From positions 62,001 to 126,000 of the forward strand of contig JAUTXW010001353.1 of assembly GCA_030620095.1 (NCBI GenBank): 64,000 nt of DNA, written 5' to 3'. Under the pieces are notes generated by a model. It saw only the letters and a program-made list of their open reading frames with translations, did not search any database and was not told where the DNA came from. The first letter of the stretch is position 1. Each line of letters starts with the position of its first letter. This DNA is from Kuschelorhynchus macadamiae. Lineage: Eukaryota; Arthropoda; Insecta; Coleoptera; Curculionidae. Below are positions 48,499-60,015 of this stretch, in pieces. Both the position numbers and the translations under genes were made by a program.

Positions 48499-49259
48499 GA
48501 CATTTTATGTTTCTAAATATTTGTGGCAGGTGGATTTACATTTTTACTTCCCTCATAAAACAGAAGTATTGTGATCGTGAAAAAATCACCCTCCGAGTTT
48601 TTTTCAGATCTTTACGTTTCAGATGACGAAAAACATTCGTCGGTCTGTCTCTCGGACTGTGGTAAAAATCCAATATGGAAAAACAAAATGGCGGTCTAGT
48701 GAAATGTTAAAAAAAATCATTCCTAAGAAAGTGCTTATACAATTTATCTCAAATTTTGCCCAAAACATGTATAGGAATCAACTGGTAAAATTTTGGTACG
48801 AATCCAAGATGGTGGAATACAATGGCTGCTTAATAAAATATTTAAAAATTCAGTCTGAAAAACTACTTAATGAACTGATGACATTTTATGTTTCTAAATA
48901 TTTGTGGCAGGTGGATTTACATTTTTACTTCCCTCATAAAACAGAAGTATTGTGATCGTGAAAAAACACCCTCCGAGTTTTTTTCAGATCTTTACGTTTC
49001 AGATGACGAAAAACATTCGTCGGTCTGTCTCTCGGACTGTGGTAAAAATCCAATATGGAAAAACAAAATGGCGGTCTAGTGAAATGTTAAAAAAAATCAT
49101 TCCTAAGAAAGTGCTTATACAATTTATCTCAAATTTTGCCCAAAACATGTATAGGAATCAACTGGTAAAATTTTGGTACGAATCCAAGATGGTGGAATAC
49201 AATGGCTGCTTAATAAAATATTTAAAAATTCAGTCTGAAAAACTACTTAATGAACTGAT
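48499..49259. repeat. Recent 381-bp tandem duplication
   Basis: 48499-48879 is repeated at 48880-49259 with virtually no change apart from one lost base in the AAAAAATCACC stretch (AAAAAACACC in copy 2). Each copy includes unique left flank (GACATTTTATGTTTCTAAAT), the repeat-family terminus TTACTTCCCTCATAAAACAG, and the AAAATGGCGGTCTAG block. The two identical open frames at 48623 and 49003 are a by-product and not genes. Confidence 0.95.
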
Positions 49260-50750
49260 TTCTAATAGTGTGACATTACTAATTGTAGTATAGAGATAAA
49301 CTAGTAAAACTGTGGTTCTAATTCAAGATGGCGGAACAAAATGGAGGCCAAATACAATTTTTATAATCTGAAAAAAATCACACTGTCAGGTTTTACATAT
49401 CTTCTCGTTTTGGCGTCCCTAGATTCTAAAAAATGTGTTTTATCAAGTCCGTCGGTTCGTCTGTCGGTTTGTCTGTCTGTGTGTCATTTTGCTGCCTATT
49501 TTAAAAACTACTCATCAGATTTTCTTCAAATTTTGGTCAAAAATTAAGGCTCGTATGGGCATGACCTGGTAATATTTTGGTTAAAATCCTAGTGAAACGT
49601 TAAAAAAATGATTACTAAAAAACTAATTATCCAATTTATTTCAAATTTTGTACAATAATCAAGTAATATGTAGGAATCAACTGGTAAAATTTTTGTACCA
49701 ATCCAGCATGGCGGACCAAAATGGCGGCTTCATAAATTATTTAGCAATTCAGCCTGAAAAAAACTACTTAATGAACTGATTTCAAATTGTGTGCCATAAC
49801 TAATTGTAGTATAGAGACAAACTAGTAAAACTGTGGTACTAATTCAAGACGGCGGAACAAAATGGTGGCCAAATAAAATTGTTGTATCTGAAAAAATCAC
49901 TCTAGCAGGTTTTACATATCTTCGCGTTTTAGCGTCCCTAGATGCTAAAAAATATGTTTTATCAATTCCGTCAGTCCACCTCTCTCTTTCTCTGTTTGTC
50001 TGTCAGTTTGCGGCATAGCTTAAAAACTACTTATCAAATTGACTTTGAAATTTTAATCAAAAATATTTTTGTAAAAATCAAATATGCCAGAACAAAATGG
50101 CGGCCTTGTGAAATGTTAACAATTATTTCTAAAAAACCAACCATCTAATTTACGTCAAATTTTGCAAAATAATAATGTGTTACATAAGAATGAACTGGTA
50201 ACATTTTGGTATGAATATAAGATAGCAAAACAAAATGACGATCTAATAAAATATTTGAAAAATCACTTATTAGATTAATTTCAAATTTTATGCAAGTGTG
50301 ATATAGAGATAAGCTGGTAAAGGTGTGTCACGAAATCAAGATAGTGGGACAAAATAGCGGCCAAATAACGTGTTAAAAAAATTAACGTAAAAAAATCTTC
50401 TTATTCAATTATAAATTTCGGAGAAAAATTATATTTGATAAAAGGATAAACTGGTGAGAAATTCAACATGGCATAACAAAATCGCGTGTTTGTCAATGTA
50501 AAATCTACTTATTGAATTACTTTTAAATTATGCTCAAAATCAAGTGTGGCGTAGGTAGAAACTGGTAAAATATATCCAACGTATTGGAACAGAATGGCGT
50601 CCTATAAAAATATTTGAAAAGGCAGTATATATGTGTTTCTACATAACTATGTACTAACCTTAATTGGTTCACACTTCACTATTCTTAATAAAAGGAAATA
50701 TTCATAATGAGGCAAGTTCCGAGTAAAGGAAAAATTTACCGATTTTTTTA
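48540..50750 (+). repeat. Dispersed GCCGCCAT repeat family, copy D (largest)
   Basis: Starts TTACTTCCCTCATAAAACAG (half of a terminal palindrome), ATTGTGATCGTGAAAAAATC, GTCGGTCTGTCTCTCG, and then runs as subrepeats of about 140 bp built on ACTGGTAAAA...GGTACGAATCCAAGATGG...GGCGGCCTAATAAAAT...AAACTACTTAATGAACTGAT...TTCAAATTTTG. CTGTCGGTTTGTCTGTCTG tracts recur at about 49457 and 49980. The 3' end is GGTTCACACTTCACTATTCT...AAGTTCCGAGTAAAGG (50670-50730). No reading frame spans it. Class unknown. Confidence 0.7.
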
Positions 50751-50939
50751 TAAAATTTAATGTTTTACTAATGTTGTTCTGGGGATAGGAAGTGGGAGAT
50801 TCAAATTCTGTCTAGTATTAAAGGCGCTTTCAGTTGTTAAATTTCTATGTTTTTTTATGTATGAGAGATACATAAAATTCAAGTACTAAAAGGCAAGTAA
50901 GTGTTAAAATTTTATATTTCACAAAAAGTGGTGTGCAAT

Positions 50940-51760
50940 GGTCTCAGGCCCCAGCTTTGCACATGTAACGAATAGCCCGTTTTTGCAAAATAAAAGTAGA
51001 ATTAAAAAATTGTTGGCTGCAGTAACCCCAAAAGGCTACACCAAAAGTTAGGTATAAACTTACAAATGCGAAGTAAGCTATTCTTGCTGCAGTAATACCG
51101 AGCTCATTTGAAACAATACGAACGGCATAACTGCCTCTTCCAACTTCTTTAGATTACTTACGTGGTTAATAAATTTCAAGTTATTATCAATGTATATTCC
51201 CCAAAAATTTCGTGTTTGTTTTGTTTGCAACCTTAGTATCGGATAGGTAAACATTATAAACGTTAAATTTGAACTATTAGTATATGATGTATTAAAACTA
51301 AGGTTCATACCATTTCTTATTTAAGATCAGATCTCTTGAGACATTTTCGTTCAATAGGTCTTCATTTTTATTTCGCCAGACAATGGTAGTGGTGTCCGTC
51401 AACAATGGAAAAGTGCCGTTTACGTTAAGGTTAGTTAAGTAGTTAATGTATAATAGAAATAAAATGGAATCCAAGATCTTTGTGGCACCCCACAAGAAAT
51501 TGTAGTCGCACTAGACATCTTTTCTCCGTAGCTAACTAATTGATTTCGATTTATTATATATGACTTAAACCAGTTGTAGTAGTTACCTTGGAATCCATAA
51601 CGCTTTAACTTTTTAAGGAGAACTTCATGATTTACACAGACGAAAGTTTTGGAGGAATCGCAAAAAACCGCGGCAACTATATCGTGATCGTTTAAACATT
51701 AAAGAATACATTTTCTCTAAAAAGGAAAATATTGCAAAGGGGACGTACGTTATTTCGTGG
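50940..51760 (-). pseudogene. Non-LTR reverse transcriptase relic (jockey/R1-like)
   Basis: Minus strand: VNHEVLLKKLKRYGFQGNYY, NWFKSYIINRNQLVSYGEKM, SSATTISCGVPQ, then, after a frameshift, SILFLLYINYLTNLNVNGTF. The catalytic FADD box is replaced by FPLLTDTT. A C-terminal scrap NFWGIYIDNNLKFINHVSNL follows. Stops and frameshifts throughout. This is a different lineage from the relic at 22950-24610. Confidence 0.75.
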
Positions 51761-51879
51761 TCACTATTTTCACTTCTAAATAAAGTTATTACAGAATAAC
51801 TATATGCATATAGAAACAGTATTACCTATGTGTGGTATAGAACAATTTATTGATAATTTTTGATAATGTGTCCATCAGT

Positions 51880-52280
51880 CTATCTCCATATCATACTTCC
51901 ATTTTTTGCAAATTTTAAAGTCAATTGGTGGAGCCCCCCACATTATATTCGCTCCAAAATCTCGAAAGCTCATATTACTCTTGATTCGTATGTGAAATTT
52001 AATGTCAGTTGATGTAACTAACTCCTAATACTGACTTATTTGAAAAGTATTTTATTATGCCACCATTTTGATTCATTAAAATAGATTCGTATCAAAACTT
52101 TATCAGCTATCCTTGATAACTCTTAATTTTCATGCAAAATTTGAAGTCTATTCGACAAGTATTTATTTACAATATATTAGGCAGCTGTTGTGTTAGGACA
52201 AATTGGATCGGCACCGAAGTTTTACCATTTCAACCCTATATCATATCACACTTGTTTTCATGCAAAGTTTAATTATATCT
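51880..52280 (-). repeat. Partial copy of the dispersed repeat family
   Basis: Contains GCCACCATTTTGATTC, TAGATTCGTATCAAAACTTT and related blocks in inverted orientation, more diverged than the other copies. Confidence 0.45.
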
Positions 52281-53726
52281 ATTATTTTTTATAATTTCAT
52301 CATGCCCAGCAAAATAACTGTTTTTTAGATGGTGCGTATTAGATGCCTACTACCTAGAAAACAAGGATCCTTGGCTATATTTGAAATTGGACGTCACAAG
52401 GAAAGAGACGCGTAGCGTCCTCGTTTACTGGGCGTCTCGGCACATATGACGAATCTGTCGCGAATTCGAGTTCCTTTGAAAATTGATACTCAATTTCAGT
52501 AGCGCACTCATAATTTGCAAATTAAGTCCATTATCCACTAAATAATTTGAATGGTACATATGTATTTATTAACTATTGCCAGCTATTATATTTTGTTTAT
52601 TTTACGCACGAATGTTAATATAACATTATTCTTTTAAGCTATGTTTATGTCTTCAATTCTTTAGTTTAGCCAGAGTTAGTACAGCCATATCGAAAACAAT
52701 TTTACAATTACCTGTATAATTGCTAAAAATATCACGAAATGAAAATGTCAAACTCATATTCATATCTTACTTTTTTACGTACTCTACAAAAGAAAGAAAA
52801 AAAATTAAATAAATTAAAATAATATAGATCATATTAACATTTCAACAAATATTTTAAGGAGGCCTTGAAATAATTATCATATATAGTATGCATTATACTA
52901 TTATTGATTCATTAATTAACTTGTTGGTCATCTTTGGAGAGATATTAAGATAATAAGATGAACTCTTACTAGGTTATTTCAAGGTAAGGAAAATTGGATA
53001 TTTTAGCTTAAATATTTCGAAAATGGTTATATTTTTACATAAAACATATTATCTAAAATTTGTCTAGCTTTATAGTAGATCGTAAAAATATAGTAAAATA
53101 TTAAAATAGAAAAATGTTAGACAGTTTTATCATATCATCATCATGGAAAATAAATTTGGAATTTTTATAAAAATCTTTATACTTTTAGAAATACTTTTAT
53201 GTTTAATATTGTTTTGTCTCATAACAACATAGGAATAAGTCATTTTTACCCCTTTTTAAATCTCACTGTACTAATGACTTATTATAATAATTGATTATTA
53301 TTATTATTATTGTAAAGTAAGTAAAGTTTCTGTTTGCCAGATCTGTCACAAATAATTGAAGTATAAGTTCGAAATCACTACTAAATAACCAGCAAGTGCA
53401 AATATAATTTCATTAGTATTTAAAGTATTAAGTACCTGGTAATAATTGTATTAAAAATATTTATAAATTTCAAATTGGTAAATATAAATTATATACGTTT
53501 GGCATGAAAGTAACTTTGAAATATGAGGTGATGACATTACATCGTTTATCATAAATTTTATCTTAGCTATTTCAGAAAGTGTTGCAGACGTAAGCCTTAC
53601 TATCTTACAACTATCTCCGATAGCAGATCCGAAATAAAACTCTGGCAAGCAGCCTTAGTGATTTGGGAATAAATAGGTCCAAAACAATTGAACAACTATA
53701 TCTAGAAAAAGTATTTTAAGCCTCCT

Positions 53727-53776
53727 ATGTCCAGCAGATTATATAGCCCAAATGTCCAGCAGATTATATAGCCCAA
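53727..53776. repeat. 25-bp perfect tandem duplication
   Basis: The unit ATGTCCAGCAGATTATATAG plus CCCAA occurs twice back to back, identical. Confidence 0.9.
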
Positions 53777-53879
53777 ATGAGAATGGCTAAGCCTTCTAAC
53801 CCTTACAGAGTTAAACTCTCATATCCTACCGTCTTTCGCAATTTTGAAATATATTGATCTAGATTCTCTAAGACCCGAT

Positions 53880-54170
53880 AAAAAGGCGGGGGACCCTCAA
53901 GTTTTAGATATAAGAGTGTTAGTATATAAAGTCGTTGGATACATTATGTAAAACTAAACCAAAATGAAGAATATAATTCTCTTCCCCAAGAAAGAGAGAC
54001 CGATAATAAACTCTTTCGAAATATTCCTACTCTATACAGTACTCCATTTTCTATAAATGTGTAAAAATATCAAAGAAATTAAATCAATTATTAAAGAACT
54101 GTATCGTGTATTTACGATGTTTATTATGTTTTAAACCAGACAAAGGTAAATAAGGTTAGTCTATAGTAAT
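53880..54170 (+). pseudogene. Degenerate coding-like remnant, family not identified
   Basis: Pieces GDPQVLDIRVLVYKVVGYIM and YNSLPQE read in neighbouring frames with several interruptions. The GDPQV.DIR...YK style resembles C-terminal parts of transposon-associated insect ORFs that I remember only vaguely, so no name is given. Confidence 0.25.
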
Positions 54171-56159
54171 GAATTTTTGAAAGGAGTCATTTTCTTTTTG
54201 CAAGAGTTGATATTTTTTCCCAGTATAAACATATTTTAATTTTTAAGAACACTTTTTACCAGGGCTCAGCTCTGGTCAGCCCCCCCTTGGCTACGGTCCC
54301 GGCTTGAGCAAGAAAAAATAAATACGTTTTAAATGAGGATAAAAGTTATGTAAGTATTATATACAAATGTTTTCCAATATTTTTCATATTCATATATAAA
54401 AAGAAAAAAGATCTTCAGCTGTAATTCATGTTTTAAAATTTTTTTCTTAAATTCTGCAAAACTATATGTTCCGCACATAGGTGATATTAAAGTGACGACG
54501 ATATGCAATTCCTACCATGTGATACCAATATTGGAAGAACTAGTCAATTTATAGGCTTAAGGAACACGAAAAATGTGTAAAAAGAAGAAAAATGTATATA
54601 AAATATGTAAAAAAAGTAAAAGTGCTTGCGCTGTTTTCGGGATTTTATAAACGAAAAATTACAGGGTTTAATGATATTTCAATAACTCTGATATACATCA
54701 TAAGTGGAAAGCGATTATTCAGTGAACACAAAGCCACTAACTAAATCTCTTCGAAATCATTCAGTGTTCTGATCTCGTGGGGTAAAAATTTCTGAAAATA
54801 CATCATGCAATCGAGTGAAACGTCGGAAAAACATACCATTTTGACCCAGTCCATGATTTCTTCTGTATTCTAATAATAAGGTGTTTGTAATTTAAAATGC
54901 AATTTCAGATAAACCCTAAATAATAAAAACATTATGCCAAGCATAAAATGTGGTTGTTTTTACGTTTTTGGTTATAACTTGGTGCCAATAATTTATTTTT
55001 CAAACAATATGACTGATTTTCGGACTCACTTCTTATACCGGGTCCCGACGCGATCCTTTTACCCAACGCTATCCAATTGTGATTTTAAGATAGAACTTTG
55101 ATATTTGACTAATTTTTTTCATAAAACAAACAATTGAATATTAGTTCCGGTTTTTCCGGAACTAGACTAAGTCAAGAAGTTCGAAGGAAACTGTTTATAT
55201 TTTTTACACAGTTAGATAAAGTTTGAAATTTCCTTTTCAATGATTAATCACAAACTGATTTTTTTTCAAAGTGATGGAGTAGGAAGGTTTTTTTTTTTCA
55301 AAATTGAAAATTTACCTATACCGATAAACTTTTGTTAAACGAATTGTATAATAATAAACAAAACTATTTGTTTATTCGTTTTTAATGTCATTGAAAAGCT
55401 TATAATTTGTTTAAAAATAAATAAGTTTTTTTTAAATATTAATTTGTTCATATTTTCTTTAAATATTTTAAATAGAAAGTTGTATTTGGTAAATAGCATC
55501 ATTAAAATATATCTTATTATTAGTTACTATCTACAGGAGGAAACATATTGACGTTTGTTGTTTAAAAAAAAACTAACAAAACTTTTGGCATATATTCATT
55601 TTTCGTATTAAGTAAAAACGTAAGTTTTTGAATCATTTTTATTGTTAATTGAATTTTATTATTTTCTGGTTTTTTATTTTTATTTTAGACTCAAAATAAA
55701 AAGCACGGGTATTATATATTTTACCAGTTGCTACGATGCAGTAAGATAAGTATGCTTTGGAAACAAATGAATTGGGACGTCATTATAATTATTAGATTTA
55801 ATTAGAAACGTCATAATCCTGTAGCGACATTTCTGATAATTTTCGTTAAATTTTAAATACCAAGTAGTGGTTTTAGTTTGCTGTAAAAATTATGAAGGTT
55901 TATTTAAGAGAACATGAAATGATAATGTCATAAACATTTCAGAAACACAGAAATATAAATACAGGAAAGCTTTCTGGAACGTGACGCTTCTTCACATGCA
56001 TATTGCCCTTGGCTAGTGCAAAATTAAAAGGAGATAAAATAACGGTGATGTCCCCTAATGACAATGAGATATCGTACATCAAATATAACGTACTCCATCA
56101 ATTCGTGAATTAGGTAAGGAGTGCAATAGATACTTGCCATTTATTAAAAAGCCAAATTT

Positions 56160-56760
56160 TTTTTAAGTCGGGTTTAATTCGTTTTAGGAACAAATTCAGA
56201 ATCACCTAAAAAACAACATAAATCATGTATTTCATCATAAGATAGTTTTTTCGGATGAATTAATATTTACCAATCTACAGATGTTTAGTAGGAATAATTT
56301 TTATTATTCGGCCAGAGAAAATTAGAGATCAGTAAGAGGAGGTGCTTTCCCAGATTCTTTTAGAATAGTAATTAACATTATTGGTTCAATATTTTTCCAG
56401 CAACCATTGAATGCCAAATCTTTTTGGAATTTCTTGAAATTGAAATCGAATATTCTCTAAAGAGTTTGCAGCGAAACGAAATTCTAATTTACCAACAAGC
56501 TGGCGACCCCGACACAAAATTTGATGCAAATTACTTAAACTAGTTAGGCACCAATGGACCAATCCGGTGGCCAGCGAAAGCTCCGAACCTAAACCCGCTA
56601 GATATCGTTATATAGAGAGAGAAAAAATGTACAATTCTTTTGACATCGCCAGAAATCTTAGAAAACAGGAATAGAAGAGCGGTTCGTAGCATCTTAGAAG
56701 AGCATTTACGGAACCTGCTCATAGAACTCATGAGTGACATTTTATGCAAATGGTTCTTTA
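56160..56760 (+). pseudogene. Mariner-like transposase relic
   Basis: Plus strand: HHKIVFSDELIFTNLQMFSR (first catalytic Asp region), INIIGSIFFQQPLNAKSFWN, ILIYQQAGDPD (second Asp region, usually QQDGAPAH; the Asp is lost), GTNGPIRWPAKAPNLNPLDI (third Asp region, though SPDL has become APNL). Stops interrupt it. The flanks at 55440-55520 and 56820-56890 are similar to each other, and an inverted copy lies at 57000-57115. Confidence 0.65.
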
Positions 56761-56792
56761 TTGGTTTTTTATAAAAAAAATTTTATTTTTCA

Positions 56793-57118
56793 CAAAATGG
56801 TGTTTTTGTTTGAAAAGTCAACTTTTTCTTAAATTTTCTGAAATATTTAAATAGAATGGGTTTTATTAAATACTAGCATTAAAGTGTATTTTATAATTCT
56901 TAAAATTTTTAAAAAATCTTTAAATTTCATCAACTAAAGTTTTCTCAGTTTCTTGTGTAAAATAAAAATCGAAAATACATTGTATTATACATTGTTCTTT
57001 AGATAATAAGACAAACTGTAATACTAGTATTTAATAAATACAATTTTCTATTTAATATCTTTGAGAAAATTTAAGAAAAAGTTGGCTTTTTAAACAAAAA
57101 CTTAAACTTACACCATTT
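56793..57118. repeat. Inverted repeat, ~110-bp arms
   Basis: 56793-56900 (ACAAAATGGTGTTTTTGTTT ... AACTTTTTCTTAAATTTTCT ... TATTAAATACTAGCATTA) matches the reverse complement of about 57000-57118. It lies just after the mariner relic at 56160 and may be its terminal region duplicated in inverse orientation. Confidence 0.6.
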
Positions 57119-57521
57119 TATGACAGATTAAAAGTTTTTTTTAATTTTAATATATCAGTGACATGGAAACCCGTTCAGGATATTTGGGAGAAGTTTTTCT
57201 ACTACCGCGCCTTCGGCATAATATGTTTTACTTTATATTTATTATATATGTGGCTATTAGTCACTAGCCGGAAGTCAATTGGTCCAGGTCAATTATTCGA
57301 ATTCATCAGTTGGTAATAAGTTAATATGGATATATTGACCAAGTATGACAACTGGCTGAAAAGTAAATTTTATGCAATAGTATTAGGAATGATATATGCT
57401 CCCTGTCAAAGGCAGGTTTTAACCCGGTTAGTGATCTTTTAGAAAATTCCAGAAATGGATTAAAAAAATCGGTTGAACTCCTCGATTTTATTTAACTTTT
57501 TTCTAGAAATATTGTTCGATA

Positions 57522-58742
57522 TACAGGATGTTTCAAAAATCATAGTAAAACTTATATCAGTTTTTTTTTGAGATTCTAAGTATATTTCATATAGCATGAC
57601 CCGTACCTAAGCCGGAGGCTATGGAAAGGATGCAAGTTATGTTGAAAAGATGAATTGCTACTTGCAAAATATTTGGTTAATTTTTGATTATTATGCCTTT
57701 TTGTTAGGCTGTTTTAACTTCTGCTGTGTAAAACGATCTCGTTGACACCCGGTATAGCAGGACCTATTTGTCAATAATGAATGTTACTTAATTTTATCTC
57801 CTTTACAACAATCTAAGAAACTGTGAAGTTGACCGTTAACAAAAATCCATTTAATTTAAAGTTTACTTCGTACTTTCTTGTTTACAGACAATCTGTTGAC
57901 TGGACTAATAGATGAATTAAAAACTCCGACTCGAATTCAATATCTTTTTCTTTTTCCGCGAGGTTAGGCAGGCAATACATAATAGCAATTTAACAACCAT
58001 GTTAGAAAATAGCCGTTCTGTCCGTAAATGAATGGCCAATTTCGAACCTCAAGGTAGAAAAATTATTTCCATTTTAGTTTCTATTTTTACATCGACAGGA
58101 AAAGAATGGCTGGCTGCATGTTTTGCTTTTATTAAAATCCTTTGAAATTTAAAAGTTCGCAGAAAATTACCGGGACGGTAAATAACTTCAATATACCACA
58201 GAAATACCCTGAAAGGAATGAATGGGTGAACTGCACGCCATTGAAGACGACTATTAGCTATATGAATAAGCTTGAAGATGCGCAAGGTAATTTCATAAAA
58301 TTTAATTGGAAACTTTCTTTTACTTTTATGCTTATAGAGAATATACTTTTGCGGAAATAATGGAAAATATAATTGTGGTATTTTCCAGTGGAAGATAATT
58401 GCGGTTCGCTACATGGCTAGTTTGGCGTTATGAAGGTAATAAGGTATATTTTATATTTTCAGAAATTATTTTATTTGCGTCTTTATTTCTAATATTTAAC
58501 ATTTTACTTATTTTTAACTTAGCTAAGCCTAAAAAGGAGAATAATATGTTGAATAGTTATGTACGTTTGTACAGGGTCGTTTTTTTATATTTTGACATGC
58601 ATTTTTACACTTTATTTTCTAAGATACAAAAACAGTGTAAATATAAAAAATGTAAATTTCATGTGTGATATCTTGATTATCGAAAAGTTGCAAAAACTAC
58701 ACTAATTATGTTTTTTTTTTTTAAATAGCGCACATCCTGTAT
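57522..58742. mobile_element. Possible non-autonomous element with TACAGGATGT ends
   Basis: Left TACAGGATGTTTCAAAAATC (about 57522) and inverted right TACAGGATGTGCGC (ending about 58742). Only about 10 bp of the ends agree and the interior shows no transposase, so pairing is tentative. Confidence 0.3.
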
Positions 58743-58915
58743 ATTATTAGGTATTTAAAAAGATTTTTTCTTGCCGATTTCAAAAATATATTATATGACG
58801 GCATTCGCTTTAGCCATTGCTGAAATATGACACCAATTTTTGGAATTACAGGTTGGCTCTTACTGAATATCGTATCGTTGCCACAAAACAAACGAGCTCA
58901 TATTTCTTAGTTACT

Positions 58916-58942
58916 ATGGCACCTGAAATATTTAATTTTGAC
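58916..58942 (+). pseudogene. Start of a mariner-type transposase interrupted by a DIRS insertion (5' piece)
   Basis: ATG at 58916 reads MAPEIFNFD and is cut at the DIRS left end. The presumed continuation is at 63811. Assignment rests on the position and the helix-turn-helix sequence on the other side. Confidence 0.4.
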
Positions 58943-59078
58943 ATTATATTCGGCCTCGTCTCATAAATAAAGACATATGTAGTACCTCCGCCTCTGGCCA
59001 ATACGTCCACAATCTTGAAAGCTAAGCAAAAAAGAATCCCTTCGTACCCTTGCCTAACTCTGCCGATAGTATTCAGTC
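58943..59078 (+). repeat. DIRS left inverted terminal repeat
   Basis: ATTATATTCGGCCTCGTCTC at the tip, through GTACCTCCGCCTCTGGCC and ending ACTCTGCCGATAGTATTCAG. It matches the reverse complement of 63631-63755 closely. Confidence 0.9.
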
Positions 59079-59177
59079 AGTCTTCGTTTTTGTGTTGATA
59101 CGTTCACGTCGCAAGTGAATCATCGAAATCGATAGTGTAAATTCAGAATTTTTTTTTTGTAGAAAAGCGTAAAAATT

Positions 59178-59594
59178 ATGCCGTAACATAGAAAAAGAAG
59201 TCGTAGTCAGTCGGTAGAACGGTCGGGCTTTTATAAATTGTTTAAGAAGTTAAATAATAGGCTTATTAGTCTTGAAGAAAAATGCAAGGTTAAGAAAAGT
59301 CGTGGTCGTAAAATACGGGCACCTGTACGTCGTGTTATCAGTGACAGCGAAAGTGAGATAGACCGTTCTCGGTCTCCGTCTCGATCTCGGTCTCGTTCTG
59401 TTTGTAGAGAGAGAGAGGTAGACAACTATACGTCTGTAACTTCATCGGATGAGGATAGCAAAGATGATGGTGACACCGTACAGCCTGTGAGAGTTGTTGT
59501 TGTTGATTCCGATAGGGAAATAATCAATAATCCTGGTATTACCGCGACGGCGCGCGGCGCCTGCGTCTGCTTCAGGGATAAGTGGAACAGCTGA
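59178..59594 (+). pseudogene. DIRS leader ORF, Arg/Ser-rich gag-like protein start
   Basis: The ATG at 59178 is followed at the third codon by TAA, after which the frame stays open to 59594: HRKRSRSQSVERSGFYK, FKKLNNRLISLEEKCK (coiled-coil-like), and an RS run (SRSPSRSRSRSVCRER). This layout is typical of the N-terminus of ORF1 proteins of insect DIRS elements, so the TAA is read as a point mutation. Near 59550 a frame change would extend the frame as PASASGISGTADNDGHRESQ to about 59625. No ATG other than 59178 starts the frame, so it is probably silent in this copy. Confidence 0.6.
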
Positions 59595-60015
59595 TAATGA
59601 CGGGCACAGGGAAAGTCAAAATAGTAAGTAAAATATATTTCAATTCCAATGTTTTGTGAAAAAGGATAAGTCCTAGAAGGGCGCATTGAGGGAGAAGAGT
59701 TGTTGCTACCCCCCCCCCAAAATTTTTTGTTTAAAAGTAGGTGTCTTTTTTGGACAACATTTTTTTTATTTTGTTTGTTGTCTAAAACCTACCTGCCTGT
59801 TTGTGATAACAGGTATAGGTACCCTCTAGTCTTTCTGTTAGTGATAACGGAATAAATAATATTTTTTTTGTATTACCTGTTTGTGATAGCAGGACACATA
59901 TTTTCTGTTGTAATGATAACAGATTCCCTATTATGTGTATATCGTTGTTTTGTTTTGATTATGTGGCCTTTTCTTTCCCATTACTTGATAATAGTTTTTA
60001 TTGGTTGTGATATCA

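Larger units (their letters stand above)
52281..56159. other. Mostly featureless AT-rich stretch with a duplication and a possible coding relic
   Basis: Includes the 25-bp tandem duplication at 53727-53776 and the degenerate frame at 53800-54170. A CAGGGCTCAGCTCTGGTCAGCCCCCCC segment at about 54261 and a GAAACGTCGG motif at about 54822 look like transposon-end remnants. Nothing else supported. Confidence 0.35.

Noticed and set aside
48623..49293. Two identical ~110-codon open frames
   Set aside because: They come from the 381-bp duplication of a non-coding repeat; the same subrepeats elsewhere are full of stops and no domain is visible.
59231..59425. Minus-strand Arg/Ser-rich ORF
   Set aside because: Antisense of the RS-rich DIRS leader; low complexity makes both strands look similar.
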